Shown here: positions 33,469 to 35,843 of the stretch, piece by piece
How positions within the stretch are numbered: the stretch's first letter is position 1
Layout of the letters: each line of letters begins with the position of its first letter
NCBI GenBank assembly: GCA_002737345.1
Contig: NSIK01000022.1
Span: 1,863 to 37,705, forward strand
Direction: 5' to 3'
Length of the DNA stretch: 35,843 nt
DNA from: Nitrospirota bacterium
Lineage (GTDB): Bacteria; Nitrospirota; Nitrospiria; Nitrospirales; Nitrospiraceae
Notes under the pieces: model-generated
Seen by the model: only the letters and a program-made list of their open reading frames with translations
Databases searched by the model: none
Told to the model about the DNA's origin: nothing
Position numbers and translations under genes: made by a program

Positions 33469-34716
33469 TTAGAAGAAGGCCATCGAAGCGTACGTCACCG
33501 TCGAATTGTACTGATCGGTGATCCCGCGGTCATAGCGCAACACTTGCCCGCTCTCCGCATCGATCAACCGTAGCAATGAATAGATGGGTGAAAATCCGGA
33601 GATCCGGCGTTGGTCCTGTTCTTTTCTGATGTAGTTGGCGAACTCTTCCGGCTGCCGCTCCTCCACCGGCTTCAACATCTCCAAATCGAACTGCATGCAG
33701 CGATGGAAGGAGAAGTCCGTCGGAGGCGCCTTGTCTCCATACCTCATGCCCAGATGAGCCAGCTCGCCCGCTGCGATCACACAGTAGGTCCTGCCAGATT
33801 GCGCCAGTACCTCTCGCAGCCCAGCCAAGAACTGGTCGACCGATTGGCGCACAGCCGGATCCCCCAGGCTCGCAGCGGAGAAGGCACTCAAGATCGGCAC
33901 AATGGTAAAAGGCTTCTTCTTCCCCACAATGTCTTGAAGAAAGGGAAGTTGAAACTCCACCGCCTGCTCCGCCTGATGGCAGAGATCGTCTTCGAAAAAT
34001 TCCGGCAGCTTGGCCTTGAGCTGACTCAGGATTGGCTGGTCGGCGGATACAACGCCGAACGGGGTCTCGAAGTCTTTATCCGTCACGGCAAAGACATGGT
34101 CTAATCCGGCGAATGCAGTCCCGACGATGACAAAGAGGTCCGGCTGCTCCGCTTCTTGGAGTTCTTTATACGCCCAGGCATAGATCGGCCCTGCCTGCTT
34201 CAAATCATAGGTCGGAGCAACCAGACCTTTGATTTTCTTGCCCGCATTCTCCGATGGCTTGAAGTCCGGTCCTTCTTCCGACGTAAAGAATCCGTCGATC
34301 TGTTTTTTCAGTTTGGCACTGTCCGCTTCATAGCCACGCCCTGCATGGGCTGCGCGACGTAGCGGGCTCAGCCGATAGGCTTCCCGCGCCAGCCGCCCGG
34401 CCTCCTCGGCGCGCTGACCCTCCAGGAACAGTTTCTCATTCAGATCAACAACCAGCTGATCCATCTTGCTGGGTACGAGAAATTCACCAAATCGCTTCAG
34501 GTAAAGCGCCCCGATCTCCGCCAGCGAATGTTCACCGTCAAAATGCTGAATGATGAAAAAGTAGTTAAGCGGCAGCACGAGCTTTTCTTTGCTCAAGCCC
34601 GTCGGGTCCCACAGGAGCATGAACTGCTCCTCGCCTTCTCTGATCGGCGAGAATTGCAGATTGCGAAGAGCAGGATACTGCTTGGGGTCTTTTGTGGGGC
34701 TGGCGGTAGTAGTCAT
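33469..34716 (-). CDS. Degenerate Memo-family protein with PqqD/RRE-like N-terminal domain
   Basis: The 415-aa protein has a C-terminal AmmeMemoRadiSam-B/MEMO domain (about 160-415): 'VAPTYDLKQAGPIYA', VIVGTAFAGLDHVF, 'AVEFQLPFLQ', 'AAGELAHLGMRYG', ISGFSPIYSLL. The metal-type residues of the family are mostly lost: PHAGY reads PTYDL (Thr169), GPSH reads GTAF (Phe202), EHS reads EQA, and the CGxxPI Cys is Ser373; only His321 remains. The N-terminal 100 residues with NYFFIIQHFDGEHSLAEIGA are like a PqqD-type winged domain that binds peptides. Function unknown; a non-catalytic binding role is inferred. SD AAGGAG precedes the ATG. Confidence 0.82.
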   Translation of the reverse strand: MTTTASPTKDPKQYPALRNLQFSPIREGEEQFMLLWDPTGLSKEKLVLPLNYFFIIQHFDGEHSLAEIGALYLKRFGEFLVPSKMDQLVVDLNEKLFLEGQRAEEAGRLAREAYRLSPLRRAAHAGRGYEADSAKLKKQIDGFFTSEEGPDFKPSENAGKKIKGLVAPTYDLKQAGPIYAWAYKELQEAEQPDLFVIVGTAFAGLDHVFAVTDKDFETPFGVVSADQPILSQLKAKLPEFFEDDLCHQAEQAVEFQLPFLQDIVGKKKPFTIVPILSAFSAASLGDPAVRQSVDQFLAGLREVLAQSGRTYCVIAAGELAHLGMRYGDKAPPTDFSFHRCMQFDLEMLKPVEERQPEEFANYIRKEQDQRRISGFSPIYSLLRLIDAESGQVLRYDRGITDQYNSTVTYASMAFF

Positions 34717-34737
34717 AGCACTCCTTATTGGAGCGCC

Positions 34738-34767
34738 ATTGTAACGAAGGGATTACGCCAGCTGCAA
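34738..34767 (-). promoter_or_regulatory. Promoter of the Memo-like gene
   Basis: TTGCAG (34767-34762), 18-base spacer, TACAAT (34743-34738; five of six match TATAAT), 21 bases before the ATG at 34716. Confidence 0.5.
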
Positions 34768-34772
34768 CTGTT

Positions 34773-34874
34773 GATCTGGTCTTTCTGGTCTGTTTGGTTC
34801 ATCTGATTCATCGGGTTGTCGTGTTCGACTAGACAAACCGAATAGACAGCAGAGACTCGATAGACTGAAGAGAC
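34773..34874. repeat. Imperfect inverted repeat of TCTGGT-like short units
   Basis: The left half is pyrimidine-rich, built from TCTGGT and TTTGGTT-like words (34775-34810); the right half (34827-34874) is its purine-rich counterpart with AGAC words (e.g. GGTCTTTCTGGTC at 34778-34790 against GACTGAAGAGACC at 34863-34875, pairing at 9 of 13). It fills the gap between the Memo-like gene promoter and the next gene's stop and can fold into a long imperfect stem. Confidence 0.5.
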
Positions 34875-35624
34875 CTACTCTTCTTCCGGCTTATGGCTGG
34901 CTCTTCGGCCCATCACCACCAGAGTGAGAATGGTCAACCCCAGGAGCCAGAGGCTTGGCCGGCCATAGGAGAGATCGGTGAACTCGATCAGATCGGTCAA
35001 CCGCCCGATCAAAAGGGACATGCGGGCCATCACGGTATAACCGAAGGCAGCACCGAACGCGATCATGAGGAAGAGGATGCCGGTCCTGGCCACAACCTTG
35101 CCAGGCCCCGTATGTTCGACGGAGAAGAAGAAGTAAAACAGCACGGAACTGACCCCGATCAGGATAATGATGGTATTCAGGCTACTGGCCGGATTGAGCA
35201 GGTTCCAGGTAAAGGAGAGCCCCTCGCCCGGCACCATGACCAGAAGCGGGCGCACCGTATCTTCAATCTGCTTGAGGATATAAGAAGAAATCACACGAGG
35301 GATGGCCAGCCCAGACCCGACACCCACAATAAACGCGAACGCATAGCGCGAAAGCCAGGCGGCTTTCGGCACATAGCGCGTGAGCATGAGCATCCCAATG
35401 GCAACGGGGATCAACAGGGCCCATTCCCCGTTCTTCACGATCGGGGTCCAGATGAGATGGACGATCACCGTGTCGTAGGTCTTCACGATGGTATAGCCAA
35501 CCGATACGCCCACGTAGAGGTTCTCCGCCAGCTTGAACAAGGGGTTATCCTTATAGAGGAACGAGAAGATAAAGAGGGTCAACCCCGTCGCCACCCAGGC
35601 CCCGATGATGGTTTCAATCGGCAT
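34875..35624 (-). CDS. Polytopic membrane protein, unknown
   Basis: The 249-aa protein has about seven transmembrane segments and a charged C-terminus (ASHKPEEE). N-terminal residues IIGAWVATGLTLFIFSFLYK begin the first helix; a 'PEEGLSFTWNLL'-like loop region occurs at about residue 135. No family is recognised. ATG at 35624 follows TGAGGATCT. It lies six bases after the stop of the next upstream gene, so the two are one operon. Confidence 0.75.
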   Translation of the reverse strand: MPIETIIGAWVATGLTLFIFSFLYKDNPLFKLAENLYVGVSVGYTIVKTYDTVIVHLIWTPIVKNGEWALLIPVAIGMLMLTRYVPKAAWLSRYAFAFIVGVGSGLAIPRVISSYILKQIEDTVRPLLVMVPGEGLSFTWNLLNPASSLNTIIILIGVSSVLFYFFFSVEHTGPGKVVARTGILFLMIAFGAAFGYTVMARMSLLIGRLTDLIEFTDLSYGRPSLWLLGLTILTLVVMGRRASHKPEEE

Positions 35625-35630
35625 AGATCC

Positions 35631-35843
35631 TCACAACCCCGAGTGGCCCTGCTGCGCAGACTGCCTACGCAACGAGAAGTAAAACAGATTACACAGGATC
35701 ACCAGCACGATGATGGCGAGATGGGTGGCAGATTGGGCATCCATCCCGGCAATGGCCTTCCCCTTCTGGCCGATCAGGGTCTCGTATTCCGCTGCGCCTC
35801 GCAGGCCTCCGATCAGCCCATTGATCTGACCGCTCCGTAGCAA
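35631..35843 (-). CDS. C-terminal part of a membrane protein, 5' end off the window
   Basis: The frame stays open to the edge, so only the last 70 residues are seen: a soluble stretch (LRGAAEYETLIGQKGKAIAG), then MDAQSATHLA and one transmembrane helix (IIVLVILCNLFYFSL) with a short basic/Gln-rich tail. The TTG at the very edge is not necessarily the start. It may belong to the DUF6754-like membrane proteins, a weak guess. Operonic with the 249-aa membrane protein. Confidence 0.6.
   Translation of the reverse strand: MLRSGQINGLIGGLRGAAEYETLIGQKGKAIAGMDAQSATHLAIIVLVILCNLFYFSLRRQSAQQGHSGL

Noticed and set aside
34893-35840. 315-codon plus-strand frame rich in His, Glu, Gly
   Set aside because: Antisense shadow of the two membrane-protein genes.
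1-35843. tRNA, rRNA, CRISPR, insertion sequence or prophage
   Set aside because: No tRNA cloverleaf, spacer-repeat array or transposase motif was seen on either strand.

Overview
The window reads as a chromosomal segment of a Nitrospira-like bacterium (Nitrospirota). This is inferred from gene content and style, not from a marker gene: it is GC-rich, densely packed, has strong Shine-Dalgarno (SD) sites mixed with GTG and TTG starts, and carries intergenic palindromic and short-unit repeats of a kind I associate with Nitrospira. No rRNA, tRNA, CRISPR array, insertion sequence or prophage was seen. No gap between genes exceeds 300 bases.

Layout. 1-2.0 kb (minus): a lipoprotein operon (LPP20-type, LpoB-like, TPR-type lipoprotein running off the edge). 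2.2-3.7 kb: a 56-aa protein converging on an exported caspase-fold protein whose catalytic Cys is Ala. 3.9-7.8 kb (plus): acetyl-CoA synthetase, a small two-helix membrane protein, and a PEP mutase/nucleotidyltransferase fusion. 7.9-19.3 kb (minus): a long run of glyQ, glyS, a small membrane protein, ppdK, ribD, a 52-aa protein, an exported protein, an MFS transporter, a 37/38-aa membrane peptide, ribE and an RsuA-family pseudouridine synthase. From ppdK to ribE most junctions overlap by a few bases, indicating translational coupling. 19.6-23.9 kb (plus): an Rrf2 regulator with a TauE/SafE exporter, transketolase, and a cupredoxin-like exported protein. 24.0-26.5 kb: a cupin and an unknown protein (minus), divergent from a TPR-2OG-Fe(II) oxygenase-like protein (plus). 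26.6-31.2 kb (minus): AsmA-like giant and M24 peptidase. 31.3-33.3 kb (plus): MFS transporter and cyclophilin. 33.5-35.8 kb (minus): a degenerate Memo-family protein and two membrane-protein genes, the last truncated by the edge.

How the genes fit together. Acs, pyruvate phosphate dikinase and transketolase fit an autotrophic or mixotrophic central carbon metabolism that makes acetyl-CoA, then pyruvate, then PEP and sugars. PEP is also the substrate of the PEP mutase, which points to phosphonate synthesis. Riboflavin genes ride in the same transcription unit as ppdK.

The most interesting items are a pseudo-caspase with an EF-hand and TPRs, a Memo homologue that has lost most metal-binding residues, a PEP mutase-NTase fusion, a lysine-rich tail on PPDK, heptamer repeats that supply the stop codons of two unrelated genes, and a recurring TTGAC-N17/18-TAG promoter pattern.
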